From assembly GCA_000708835.1 (NCBI GenBank), contig DF236958.1, forward strand, positions 259,082-323,081: DNA of 64,000 nucleotides, read 5' to 3'. The stretch is from Klebsormidium nitens (Eukaryota; Streptophyta; Klebsormidiophyceae; Klebsormidiales; Klebsormidiaceae). This document shows positions 47,548 through 59,595 of this stretch, piece by piece (the first letter of the stretch is position 1; each line of letters begins with the position of its first letter). Made by a program: the position numbers and the translations under genes. Under the pieces are notes generated by a model. The model was not told the origin of the DNA. It was given only the letters and a program-made list of their open reading frames with translations, and searched no databases.

Positions 47548-50500
47548 ATGGCCGCCGCTTGTCATTTTTCGCACGCCTCGTTATGCAGTAAGGCATCAAT
47601 GGCGGGAACACAATGCCAGAGTCACACCACAGGAGTGGCGTGCAGGGACTTATCATCCGTTGCATTTCAATGGGGTAACACAGCTCCTTGGCTGGGTAGG
47701 TCGAAGCTGACCGGACCGGCAAAGCGGAATTTGCAGATCAGGAATGTTGGCTGGGTAAGGGTTCCTACATTGTTGTACCACTGCCCTTGCTGATCATGAG
47801 AGTACACCAGTCTGTTTATTGGCGTTCGTTTGCTTTGTCTGCTTTCATGTTTTCTTGCCTTAGTTCCAAAGTTTTTGACAGCAAGAGCGCCGTGCACCAA
47901 CAGCGGCGACAATGTCGTATGGGCAACAAGTTGACACAGAAGTCTTTGACCACAGCGACGAGACTAGAAGGGGCTGGGGAAAGGCATTGAAGACTATAAA
48001 CACTTTTTGGACGAGCTCAAACTCTCATCTTTCACAAACTGACAGTCTGGACGATTAGCAGCCGGGATTTGCTTCAGAGAAGCAGTGCGTTTCTTTGATC
48101 ACACATTGAGGGAGATTTTGATCCTGGCAGTTCCAAGCAAAGTTCTCTTTTGCGGACGTACACCTTCTCTCAAACTGCATACCACCATGGAGCTTAACAA
48201 TGTTGCGATCCAAGTAAGGATTTTCATCGGGGTGTCCCACGCGACCGCAACATCAGTCTTTGCCCTAGAAAGTTTCTTTGTGTTGATGCTTCCTCCATCT
48301 GAGGTGGTCATACTCCTAATGCAAGGTATTTTGTGACATTTTTGGATGGTTGCCCTGGAAGACTCTGTTTGCCTCCGAATCCCCTCTTTATTAGCAACAG
48401 TTCAAGGGATTTGGCAGTTCCAGTTGTTCCTTGAGCCAGCATCATGGACCACATGGTCGGGTATACTGTGAAGATACAAGGTGCCAAGGCGCCTGCGCAC
48501 TTCTTGGGTGGTAAAACTTGCCATCAAATCAACCACTGGCTTGATATCCCCCACTTGTTTGACTCTGTCTGCTTCCGTCCATCTCGGAAAGCTGCGCCCC
48601 TGTTCTTGCTGCAATCTGCAGGCAGATTATCTACCAAAACAAGTCTGACCAAAGGAATGGGGGCTCTGTAACAGGATCCTGAAGGAATTCTTGCGCCTCC
48701 AAAGCCGGACCACATAACCCGACGGAAGGTCATGAAAGATTGGGCCAAGGATGCGGAGGCGAAAGAGAAAGCAATGGCGGAGGCAAGGAAGGAACTGGAG
48801 CGAAGGGCAGAGGCTCGGAATGTGAGCAGCTGCATCTCCTTCCCGTTCAGGCCTAGCTTTAGTACGTTATCCCTTTTAAGGAGACGTTGTGGGACCTTTT
48901 GACGCTGCTTCTGATGGCCAACGTCGTTGTCCTTGTTTGTCTCAACGCTTGGACAGCACACTAAGCAGGTTTTAAAGCTGCGATTACATCAAGCTAGAGA
49001 TCTTGGACTTTTGAATAGTAGTCGTAGATTTTCTCTGGCCAGTATCTAGACTCTCCAAGTGCCATTGATTCTTAATGTAGTATAACATCGACGAGGTCAT
49101 CCTTCCGTCAGCGCACCCCACAAAGGTGATACAACAAGTAACATAGGAAAAAGTTTCCAAGCTCGTGAACTTTTGAGGTGCACATCACAGTTGATACTAT
49201 CTCTCTGGTGGTGTGAGCTTGTTGAAATCTAGCTGCTCCTTTGGTTCCATCGGAGCTGTCTGTCATGTCCCCCTTCATACTACCTTTGCTGCAGACGATG
49301 CGTGGACCTTTGAATGTTCTTTCCTTCCTCTTTACGTTCCAATCCATCAGTGGTGTCCTTGACATTCTCATATCAGCCATGTCAGGAACATTGTGGTGGT
49401 AGTTTAACCTCATTGACGCAACCAGAGGTTCTTTCATCTGGGGAGGGCCCCTTTCCTTGAGATGCCGGTCAAGTCGTCAACTCTGACATTTGCTCAGCGT
49501 ATACGCGTCTTTGGAACCAACACCAACTGGATTTCATTCCCTTTTAGAACGCCTTAATTTCACTTTGTGGCCTCAGACTTTATGTACCATTACATGACCT
49601 CGGACAATCAATCTGCATCGCAGCCCTCACAGAATCTCAATCGATTTTCGTTACTGAAAGCTAATCTCGAAACGATTTACCCCTCCACAGGCGCGCAAGG
49701 TGCCCGAGTCTAGCTTCGCCCTCATAGAGTACCTGCTAGACACGGAAGCTCAGGAGATGGAGTTCGAGATCGCAAAGTGCCGGCAAAAGCTAACCGATGC
49801 ATTCTTCCAAGAGCTTCGGACGGAGGTCGGGTCGCTCAAGTTCGGGGTCAACCAGTCGGAAGATATAAAGGACCGGGTTGTGGAATTGGAGGCGCTCGAA
49901 AAGGTGTTAAAAGAGGGGATTGGTGAGTCGCTGGCGGCGCTAGTCTCTCTCTTTTATGCATCTTTGCTGACATCACTTGACCCAAAACGAAGGCGTCGGT
50001 GACCATCCAGCGGTCAGGTTCGTTGCTTTTCGAGATAGCGCTGAGAAGCAGAGCAAACATCTGACTGACCGAGCCCATGAGAAGTCATCGCCAATGACTC
50101 AGCAAGCGCGTATCAGGGGCCTCCGTTGACAGCTAGGGCTTGCATACGTTGGACGATGACGTCTGGCAAGAGACGGTGATCTTCCTGAAGAGAGACCTGC
50201 CTTGCTGATAGGAACATGTTGCTGGTTTCTTCTTCATCGTGGCCTGACCACTGGTTACGTGCTCAGACGTGCAACACACATCCTGATTTGCATTTCAAAT
50301 TGGATTTTCGAAAGCTTCTTTTTGGTGGTGGTATTTGGAGCGTAATTATCGCTTCCTTGGATCTGCAAAGAGGTCAAAAAGATGTTTGCACAATCTCAGG
50401 CAAGATCTATGCAGAGAGTTGCAGAGCTGTTCTCTCGTTACTAGGCGGCAGTTACTAAGAATATTCTTCTCAGCAGTTATGATGACGGTGGTCAGCGCTC

Positions 50501-52132
50501 TAAAAACACCATAGAGCGACGGAGCTTTGGGCTTGTCGGTAACGACTCTCTGCGCTGCTCTTGCAGAGGCCTATGACAAGCTGACGTCAGACATGATCAG
50601 CGCCAAGGACCGGTTGACGCGGCTACTAACTTCGAAAGATAAGAAGGCAACGGTGGGTAAAACATAAAACCCTGTCATCTGCGTGTAACGGATTTCATGA
50701 GATGCAGCCGATGTCAGCAAAGCCTTCGCTCGACGTCTTTGAATACGTTTGCGCTTTTTCACTCGCGTGGAACAGCAGGGGATATTGACTGGTTTCATCA
50801 TGTTGACAAGTTGTCGTAACTGCGTATGTTAATCTTCAGTCGGTGAAAAACAGTAGGATTGTTGTAAATTACCACCGAGTGTTTGGAATCTCAGCGGGTT
50901 CGGACATGTTAGGAAGGGGATGCAGATTATCATCTGCATAACGTCACTGGCGGGGCTGAAAGCCCGGCCCCTGCATTTTGCACTGCGTAAAAGACCGCTA
51001 TCTCTCAATTCTGTCCCTGAGTATGAGTCGCTCCCGCGGGGTGACCGGTGCCGACAATCTTGACCTCTTCTGTGACACGCCCTCTTTAGATGAACCTAAA
51101 TGCATTTCGGATGGATGGTTAACGATACCACCAGCCTTCTGCCTTTGTAAGCAAATACTCCCCAAAGTAGCATCCTCCATTTCCCGATCTTCCTCCTATC
51201 CGTCAGCACGAATATGTTTGCGGCCTCACAGGCGGCTTTCATAAAGCGGAGCTCGCGTGTGCTTCTTCACATCTTGCCATAGCTTATGCTCGCTCTCTCT
51301 TTCTGCTTCGCCCAGCTGCTCGAGATGGCTGGGGAGAACGAGTTGGACCGGCCGTTGCTCGCGCTCCTGGACGAGAACACGGCGCGAGCACGGGAGGCAG
51401 GCCAGGTAAGCGGCCCGCCACCCTTTGTTCTGGCGCTTTGCTTGTCTCTTTTTCTTTTGCTGATGCGTTGTTGATAGTCCGATCGCGGTATAGCTTCCAT
51501 GGCTGTGAAACTCGTTGGTTTGATCGTGTCAGTGCCCTTAGCTAGTGCTCTGAACGACTTCGGCACTTCGAAGCTGGAGGATGTCCGAGATGGAAATCGG
51601 AGGGGAGTGCCGTTCTATTAGAATGATCGGGTAAACTGAGCGTGTCTGGAGATTAGCAATGGGACCTTGTTAGAGGCTGCGAATTCTTCGCTTTGGGACC
51701 GTCGTACTTGGGCATTTCACTTCCGACTTTAAGTTTTCCAGAATGGTATCCCAAAGGCGCTAGAGTTGCAGTTTATAAGGGTTGCCCCCCGCAGAATGAT
51801 GTGCCACGAAGAAGCGTGAGGTTCGTTAGTGAAGCTTGCAGTTCCTGTCGTCGGGAGCGTAGAGGCCACTCGGAAGCCGAAATAATGTCCGCTTTGAACG
51901 GGAAGCGAACGGCCTTTCACGTCGGCTGACTGCCGCCTGCCCCAGTTTCTTTGTTGCGCTGGTCATTGATTTCTAGAGTGGTCCTATTTGCTTCAGCTGT
52001 TTGCGGTCGTTTCAACCTGTATCTTGACGACCTGGAACGTTTTTCAACTCATAATTTCGATATATGCAGGAGCAAGCGGCAGAATTCATGGAGAAAGTGC
52101 GGATGGCTGTTCTCAAATACCTGACCGTATGA
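47548..52132 (+). CDS. Probable plastid-targeted conserved plant protein, middle exons partly unresolved
   Basis: The start at 47548 has a strong context (gccaccATGG). Its exon, 47548-47754, encodes MAAACHFSHASLCSKASMAG and more Ser/Thr/Arg-rich, acid-free text typical of a chloroplast transit peptide. The 3' exons are consistent in phase: 48675-48821, 49691-49922, 50567-50652, 51316-51405, 52070-52132 (stop). They encode a helical, charged protein: KEKAMAEARKELERRAEARN, SSFALIEYLLDTEAQEMEFE, AYDKLTSDMISAKDRLTRLL, LLALLDENTARAREAGQ and EFMEKVRMAVLKYL at the end. From memory this resembles uncharacterised chloroplast proteins of the Arabidopsis At4g37920/At1g36320 type; that link is unverified. 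Exons between 47755 and 48674 could not be placed, so the join of the transit-peptide exon to the rest is inferred. Confidence 0.65.
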
Positions 52133-54081
52133 CACAAAGCCGTTGTAATAGAATTTCCGCTTTACTTTTTTATCTTGAGTTTGGGGACCGCATAAGGCCT
52201 CTGTTTGTTTAATCAGGTACCGCAAAAGTTAAGATCGTACACCTTGAACAACATGCTCCAGAACGTGGACAGACGGATCATATTTTGCATGTTGGCATGG
52301 CATCTTGCAATTTGTAGTCAGTGACGAGTTGGGCCGCCCAATCATGCAGTTCCGCATACATGGGCCGTAAGTTTGTACCCTTGAGTGTTTAGCATCAAAA
52401 ATCGCAAGTAGGGAACGTACCAGATCAGCGCTCGGGTCCGGCCGATCATCCTTGTCCTTATGTAAACCCGAAGCCTTCAACTTGGCAAGTTTTTTGCGAT
52501 ATCCTGCTGGCGTGAGATATCAAATACTTTGCGGCGATGGGTTTGGAGATGAAGACCGAGGATCGAATGTCAGTGTGTACTATATAGCCGGACCAAAGCT
52601 GTTGGCGCATCTAGTGCGCTCAATTCATTCATGCCGTTGTATGAGGATCAATATTTCTCCAAATTCACAAAAGGAGTCATCATGGTTGTATATCGACACC
52701 GTCCAGTGACGACTTTTGTGGGATCGACAGAAATCACAATGTTATAGTGCACTTGTCATATCTCGCCTGAACATGTCCTACAGCCTATAGCCCAGCCTGC
52801 GCGAGCTTACACAAGCTATGTGCTTGCAGCCTCCGATCGACCATGCATCAACTGGCAGGCAGTCAACCCTCTAGCTTGATCCACGCGCATCCCGGTTTCA
52901 AGTTTTGCTGATGAGTCGAAATGAATGACCTAGCCAATGAACCGGTCGTTAAAGGATTTCAGTAAATACTATCGCCAGGTCAATCCATTATTTATGAAGG
53001 TCAGTGCGCATCTTAACTTCACTCGACGTCATTATGCTCGCTCGTAAAGCGGATTCGATGAGCACACCCGTGTCGATCCTTGCAGATGGATGCGGTGAGG
53101 ATGAAGCATACATGCACTTGAGGCAGATTGTTTCGGCGTTCCATGTAGTTGACACTCAGATTCCAACATTGATACGTGCTGGCCTTCTGCTATGTATGGT
53201 ACGATCCTCAAAAAGCGGTGCTTAAGCTTTCCTGGATACACTGAGTATTAACCTGATGATCCAGATATACGGCCTGGCCTGCGAAGGGCCGCACGATCGG
53301 ACTGATAAGACGGAACACATTCCATAGCATGATTAGGTTGTTGGATGAAGTCGTTGGCCTGGTATGAGCTAACAGCATGATTGATTTTCTGTGAACAAGA
53401 TCGCCCTAAGTCAAAATCAACCTTCTTCTTATAGTATCTTCTGCGGTTACAGAATACACAGGCCATGAGCAAGGCTGTTCTTACAAAGCTTACTTTGGTG
53501 GTTAAGGACCGCTCCATACTATGTGCTGCAGGGCGGCTTTTCTGACTCTTGTGCCACTGAAATCTTGTTTTGAACAAGTTCAAACAAGTTCAAGCAGCAG
53601 ACTCACTACGTACATGATCGAGCAATGCTTAGGGAGCGTATTTAATGTGTTAGTACTAACGCCAGCCGTTTGGGCTTCACGTGACTTCTTCCTTCAACCT
53701 ATCATCCTATCAATTTCAGTATGCTTACAAATCCACCTCAAAATCAGCGGTACAATCCAGAGGGTAATGCAATTTCACAAGGTCTATTTCAACAACTATT
53801 TTCACCAAAATTTCTCAATGCGAATGTCAAATAACAATACAAACTCCACGCGATCATTCTGAGCCGTAAGAGCTGGCCCAGCCTCGCTTTGCACACCCCA
53901 CAAGAAATAGGCGACGCAACCCGCAAGCTGGTCCACCGGCCTCTACAATTTTGACCGCCGCTTCCCTCAGGATTGTTTTCAAGGTCCGTCAAATCAAGGT
54001 AATGCGCGCGATGACTTCAATTCAATTTTGGCTTGAACGGCGACAACGCTCAATTGAACCACCAATGACCCCTTCCGCTCC
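52133..54081. other. Intergenic region with no gene found
   Basis: About 1.9 kb between the convergent plastid-protein and RWP-RK genes. It is AT-richer than its neighbours. Open frames are short and unsupported. I see only 3' UTR sequence expected for both genes. Confidence 0.45.
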
Positions 54082-57000
54082 TCATTTCCGAGACCGGCTG
54101 CGCTTCTTTGGATCAAAAACGGAGCCCTCCATCAGACCCTTATGGGTGCGACCGCGGCCAGCGGGCGCTGCAATATAAGCACAAAAAAAAGTGCCGTTGG
54201 TGTTTGCAACAGATCAGACACTTCACGGTTTTGTAAGGCTGTTCGAGGCAAGGTGAGCAACTGAGGCGCGTCTCGTTCTGGATGCGCAAAGCGGAATCTG
54301 TCCGTTGCGTCGAGTTGCAGGACAAGAGCCGAAAGGCAGCATGGATAGCGGAACCTGGGAGACAACACACAATCTTCCTCAAAATCACCTCCTAACATAG
54401 AAACACAAGTTGGAACAGGAATCAGGTTGAAGCGCTGGCACCCACCGTTCTTAGGCGGCTGCTCCTCCAAGGCTGGCATCTCTGCCGCGGCCGGCTTGTG
54501 CGCCAAAGGGAACCGCCTGCCGGCCGCGTGCTTGCCGCTCTTCACCTTAGCATGGCCATTCCCGCCAATCGCGGCGCCCTTACTGGGCGGGCCAACCAAC
54601 CGGGGCCTTCCCCCGGGTTTCGCGTGCCCGGTGACGCCGGGAAGGGGGGCCTTCTGCCGAGCGGAAGTCGCTGCGCGGTTGGCGGGGGGGCCCGGAAGTG
54701 CCAGCTCCGCACCCCCCTCGGGGAGAAACTCCGGGACCTGTTCCGCGGCCGCGTGGCGCGCCTGTGTCTCCTGGACCGCGGCTTTCGCCTCGGTGATGAC
54801 CTCGGAGATGGGCTTGCCGGCCATCACCTGGAACAATGGGGGGCGATGAGCAAGCGATGACTTTTCGTCTCCAAAGAACGGAGAATCAAGGCGACGAAGT
54901 TTGGTTTATGGGGTCTCCGCAGGGACCCCACGAAGCTTGGTACGAGGAGCTTCATGGTTTGGAAGTAAGTATGGGACAAAATTCGAGGCTCGTAGAGTAG
55001 GTTCGTAGAAAGAGTTCGGGGGAGGAACAGCTCAGTGCTGAACCATGTACATCTCTCACTTTTCAACCTGCCAATTTATCAATGTCATCCCAGGGGCGTT
55101 GGGGGACCAGAAAAGGCACGTAAAGATAAAATGCCTCCTACCGCTTCCGTATTTCAAAGGCCTCGATGTGGATCCTTAAGAGGGTGACTCGGTCAAACTG
55201 GAATAACCGCAAATTTCTCGCAATTTAGAACACGTTTCTATGGAACTCTGCAGAATGAGATGCGCAAACACTTGACAAACAGCTACAGAATAGACGCATG
55301 ATATCTTCAAATGAGCTTCGCAGCGCACAAGCAGAGGCGTGCTGCCTACCTGGCGATACGGCCACCTGCTGATGCCATGCTTCTGGAACAGCTGGCGGAA
55401 CTTCTGGAACGTCAGCTGCTGACCGCGCCCTAGAACATGGAAACACAATTTCAGCATCGCGCGGCCCCCTTCGGTGAGCTCAGGGTCTGTTCGCAGATTC
55501 TGCTACGACTTCTGCTTGGAATTTTGTTGTAATGTCTGGACTGATCTCCATTACTTTGTAGTATCCAAGCATACGCACTCTTGCCGTGGACTTCTCACCG
55601 GCCCTCTTGACTTGAGTTTTTTCAGTCTGTCAATGCACTCCGGGAACTCTTTCAAAGAATCACCAGCCAGTAACATTTCGCCTCTATCGGGAGGAATCTA
55701 GACACGAAGAGCGGCCTGATGAGATCGTCCGACAGTCTGATACATTGGAACCACTCAAATTTCAGTCGAACTGACCTCAGTGCTGCAAAGGTTCTCTGGT
55801 ACGTGTGAAGAGAAACAACTGAGTGCAATTCTCACTTTCGTTGAACCTGGCGCAGGCTTCCTCCATTGGCAGCTTGAAGTAGCTCGACAGCTGCCTCAAC
55901 GAGAGGGGGTCCTTTTCTGCACAACACGGCCCGCACGTGGATTTATAAAAACGATGTCATTGTATTTCTTTGGAAACCGAGGGAAATCAAAGTATTCAAA
56001 AAGAGAGACGGGCTATCTTGGGCCCCGTAACTTCGCACCCAAGATGTTGTACGGCTAGTCTGCCACTCATCAGGTGCGATCTTTGCGACTTCGACGATAC
56101 ACAGTAGTCCCGCCTTTGTCAGACTATCGAATCCCCGTCAAAAACAGATCCTGGTGCAAGATCGAGGGGCCCGTGTATGATAACTTCAAAGACAGAGGAC
56201 GTGTCCTACAGATTTCTGATGAGGAAGAGAAGGACAATGCAACAAAATTTGAGAAGATTGACAAAAAACTGTCCAAACGTAGCAGTTGGATCTGATTCCT
56301 ACTCATGCGGTAGTATTTGCACCTTTTTTCAGGGGACCCAGCCTCGCCAGAACGTTCTCGACGTTCTTGATGCTGCCAATTCCGTACTTGTGCTTCACCC
56401 GCATCCAATGGCGTCTTAACTGGCGCGGGGTCCTAAGGGAAAGAAGCACGAAAGACAGACGTCAGCTTTCACATGATAGAACCTGGTTCTAAAAGCAAAT
56501 GCGAAAGACCAAACACGGAAAGGACCCGAAGGCATTCTCAATAATCAATCCACATTGTGCTTGAGGGTTTCGACTATCTCAGCCAACAATTGTCCAGATT
56601 GATACCAACCTTGAATACAAGCGCTGTTTTTGGATTACGATGAACCACCGCAGAACCCTTCTAAAACAGCTTCCGGCGTTTATCTACGCGCGCTTCATGA
56701 CAAGTTCACGGTGACCAGGTTCTTTCCTTGCGCCGCTCCCGCCTCACCTGCCCGGAAAGTACCGGAACGAGTCCTTGAGCATGACCTTCTGGCGGAACAG
56801 CTCCCCCAGGCGCTGCAGGAACACCCGGTCCATCTCCTCGGTGAAGCGGCCCTTCTTCCTCGGAGGAAACACGCCCCCGCTCCCCTCGCTTCCCGCCAGC
56901 GACTGCGAGCTGCTACTGCGCGCGAGCGAGGGCCCACGCGCGCTGCGCGGCTTCTTGGTCGGCCGCTCCTCTTCGTCCTCGTCGGGATCGTACTCCGACT

Positions 57001-59103
57001 CCGACTCGCTCCCTTCCTCCGGGTCGTACTCCGAGTCCTCTTCGTCCACGTCAGCAGCCATGTCATCGACGCCGTCGCTGACGTCAGCATCCCCGCCCCT
57101 CTCCTCGCCGCTCGCGTCTCCCTCCGGATCCGAGCCGTCTTCGCCTCCGCTGGAGTTGTCGAGGCCGCGGTCGCCGTCGTCTTCTCCTTCCTCGCGCGCG
57201 CGCGGCCGCGGGGGCGAATGCGCGCCGAGCGCCGAGCGCATCATTCGCAGCTTCCTGGGGCGCGCCGGGAGGCCGTCGAAGCCGGGGCGCAGGCGGCCCA
57301 CGAGGTTTAGGCCGGGGTTTGAGCCGCCAGTCTCGGAGGGGGCCTTGAAGCGTGCCCCAATCCTTGGCGTGTCTGACTCCGACGCAGAAGGGTCGGAAGA
57401 CTCTGCCTCAAACTGCGCTTGTCTGATCGGGTCTGGGGAGCGGCGAGACAGCGAGAGTGTTATGTTGGAGGGATTGCTCGAGGCGCGCGCGTCTCCGTTG
57501 GACGGGACCACAGAGGGCCGCGCGCTGCTGAGGTGGAAACCAGGCCGAGTGTTCCAGGCAGAGAAGCACGACTGAAGGTCAGGTCCATTGTCCGTGGTTC
57601 CTGCAAGTGGAAAGAGACGAGATATACCAGGGCTTAAAACCGATTGAACTTGACGTTGAGATTATGGAGGCGCCTGTAAGCATGCCGCAAAAAGGAGCAA
57701 CCGTGAGCGACGAAGCTGCGAGACTAGTCCCTCTCTAAGACTTATTCAAATCGAGTTTTTTTATTTTGCAGAGAAGTAGGATGAACGGCGCCCTCGGTGC
57801 AACGGTTCAAGTTGGGCTGTCGGAGTCTAGAAGAGGTGGACAATTTTGAGCCAAACGGTGCGATTGACGTTTGTGTACAACTTTCCAGTTTTCCTGGCTG
57901 ACATACGCCTGCAGTTGCTGTTAAGATAGGAGAAGCAATGGGCAGAATTTGATGGCAAACTCCTCCTATTATTAAGGAATATTGTTTACAGTAACTAATC
58001 ATATTGGGCCCCTTGTTTTCCTTCTCTGCGACACTCGTTTCTCCCTCAAATTTCACCGCAACCTGAGAGGGATAACCTATTCAGGTGTGCCCCCGTTTAA
58101 TTCTTACGTGCTCATTGTGGCTCTATGTCCTTCACCACAAGACCTTGAGTTCTTGCTCACACGCAAGAAGATCCCAAATATCCGTGTACAAATCATGCTT
58201 TGAGGTCGCTTTGGATTGCAGGTCTCACCATTTTGTGGCTGAGGCGTAAGCAGACCGAGCGTCGGCGAGTGAGACCGTCGCATGAGAGGGATGAGCGCTC
58301 GCTCGTAGAAACCGTTGCTCCTGTGGGTCTGCACTTCTGCGGTCGCCTCCATCTGCCTCACTGGCAGGACAGGGTGACGAAACATGTCCTCCAGACCACC
58401 AGAAGGCGACTGCATCCAAACGGGGCATAATTAATCAACGAAGTTCGGCAAATCTGCTGAATGTAGCTTTCTGGAAGTGCATCTTCAATACGAAACCATC
58501 AGCTGCCAAAGTCTAGCGTCGCTATACGACGAGTGTAGCTCGTTGAAATCCCTTTTTAGGCCTTGCTCCTTGTTGTTCAACGCTTTGAGAATCATCAGAT
58601 TTTAACACACAAAGGGACTTTGCTGAAAACCGTTAACATGTACGGAAGCTCGACTTCAGCAGCCAACGGCACCTACAAGTCGTTTGTGAAAATATCACTT
58701 GGCACAATGATGCTTCCAACAGGAATTATTGACCGGAATTCGTACCTCGTTGTTCAGGACATATCTCCCTTCCGAGTTCTCCGAGATGCCCGGCCACGGA
58801 TCGTCATCCAGGAAGTCGCAGTCAATGGCGTTCAGGTCGTTCTGCTGCGGCGATGGCAGGTTGGTGAGGACTGAAGCGCCCCGGATCTGGAACGGCGAGC
58901 CTGGAGGAGTCTGGGGCGGGGTTCGCACTTTGCTGGTTCCTGTTTGAAGAGAAGAAGACAATCAGGAGCCAAATCAGATTCATTTTCGTACTTCTTCGAT
59001 TCTCACCTACTTTCCTGTAAGGCAACATTTGAGTTGCATAAACTGCGAAGCTCTTGCCAGGATGCAGATTGCTTGGTGACTGCTGAACGGGTTGCACGAA
59101 TGT
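54082..59103 (-). CDS. RWP-RK transcription factor with a SANT/Myb-like segment, 5' end unresolved
   Basis: Exons on the minus strand: 59007-59103, 58746-58939, 58229-58409, 56748-57600, 56323-56432, 55836-55916, 55350-55429, 54446-54827, 54082-54167 (stop). All phases agree, giving 687 residues from the first assigned exon. The large fourth exon is acidic and low-complexity (Asp/Glu/Ser). Its end plus the fifth exon form a SANT/Myb-like unit, RFTEEMDRVFLQRLGELF...FPGRTPRQLRRHWMRV. Next comes the RWP-RK domain split over two exons: DPLSLRQLSSYFKLPMEEAC, then LTFQKFRQLFQKHGISRWPYRQ, keeping the RWPYR core. The tail is basic (PKKRSRSRK), a likely nuclear signal. No PB1 domain follows, so it is RKD-like rather than NLP-like. 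RWP-RK factors bind DNA and control nitrogen responses or egg/gamete identity. Exon one begins at an acceptor, so at least one upstream exon is missing. Confidence 0.82.
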
Positions 59104-59426
59104 CTGCACCACGAACCGCCACGGAAAGGGCTGGGCCTAACTTAATTTGGAAGGGTTGTAATCTGCTTTAGAAAGAGAGAGATCCCTTTGAAGTCCTTGA
59201 ACAACAATCTGAAGCGCTGTCTGACTGCCGTCCGAATGATCTGGAGATGCGATGGAAACCCTTCCAATCTGGAAAATAATGGTCTTCAACAGAAGGAAAA
59301 AGGATTGTCCACAATGCCAGTCAAAGCATCCACAAAAAAGATGCGTATAAGTTTCTGCTTCGAAGAAACTCTTCCTTCGTTTGCTCGGGTTTCTTGATGC
59401 AACCTCGCCACTCTCGATAGTCTCAC

Positions 59427-59595
59427 CCGCTAGATCGCTGGATTGCTTCAGCAGGTGCGTCCTGCCAGATCCTTCCAAGCAGTTGCAGCCCCCCTTCCAG
59501 CATTCCACGTGCGCTGGAGAACCAAGTTGGGCTACAGGACGATGGAGCAGGGTCATGCTGACCAGGTTTGAGCCCCCTTGCGAGAGGCGCAGCAT
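59427..59595 (-). other. Candidate upstream exon of the RWP-RK gene
   Basis: From an ATG at 59593-59595 this stretch reads MLRLSQGGSNLVSMTLLHRP then HVECWKGGCNCLEGSGRTHL and reaches a gtgaga donor in phase 1. Its strand and position fit a first exon, but the next known exon starts in phase 0, so a further small exon or another start would be needed. The opposite strand is also open here. Confidence 0.3.

Noticed and set aside
56775-57575. 266-codon plus-strand frame rich in Ser and Arg
   Set aside because: Antisense shadow of the acidic RWP-RK gene exon; the minus-strand frame joins in phase to flanking exons.
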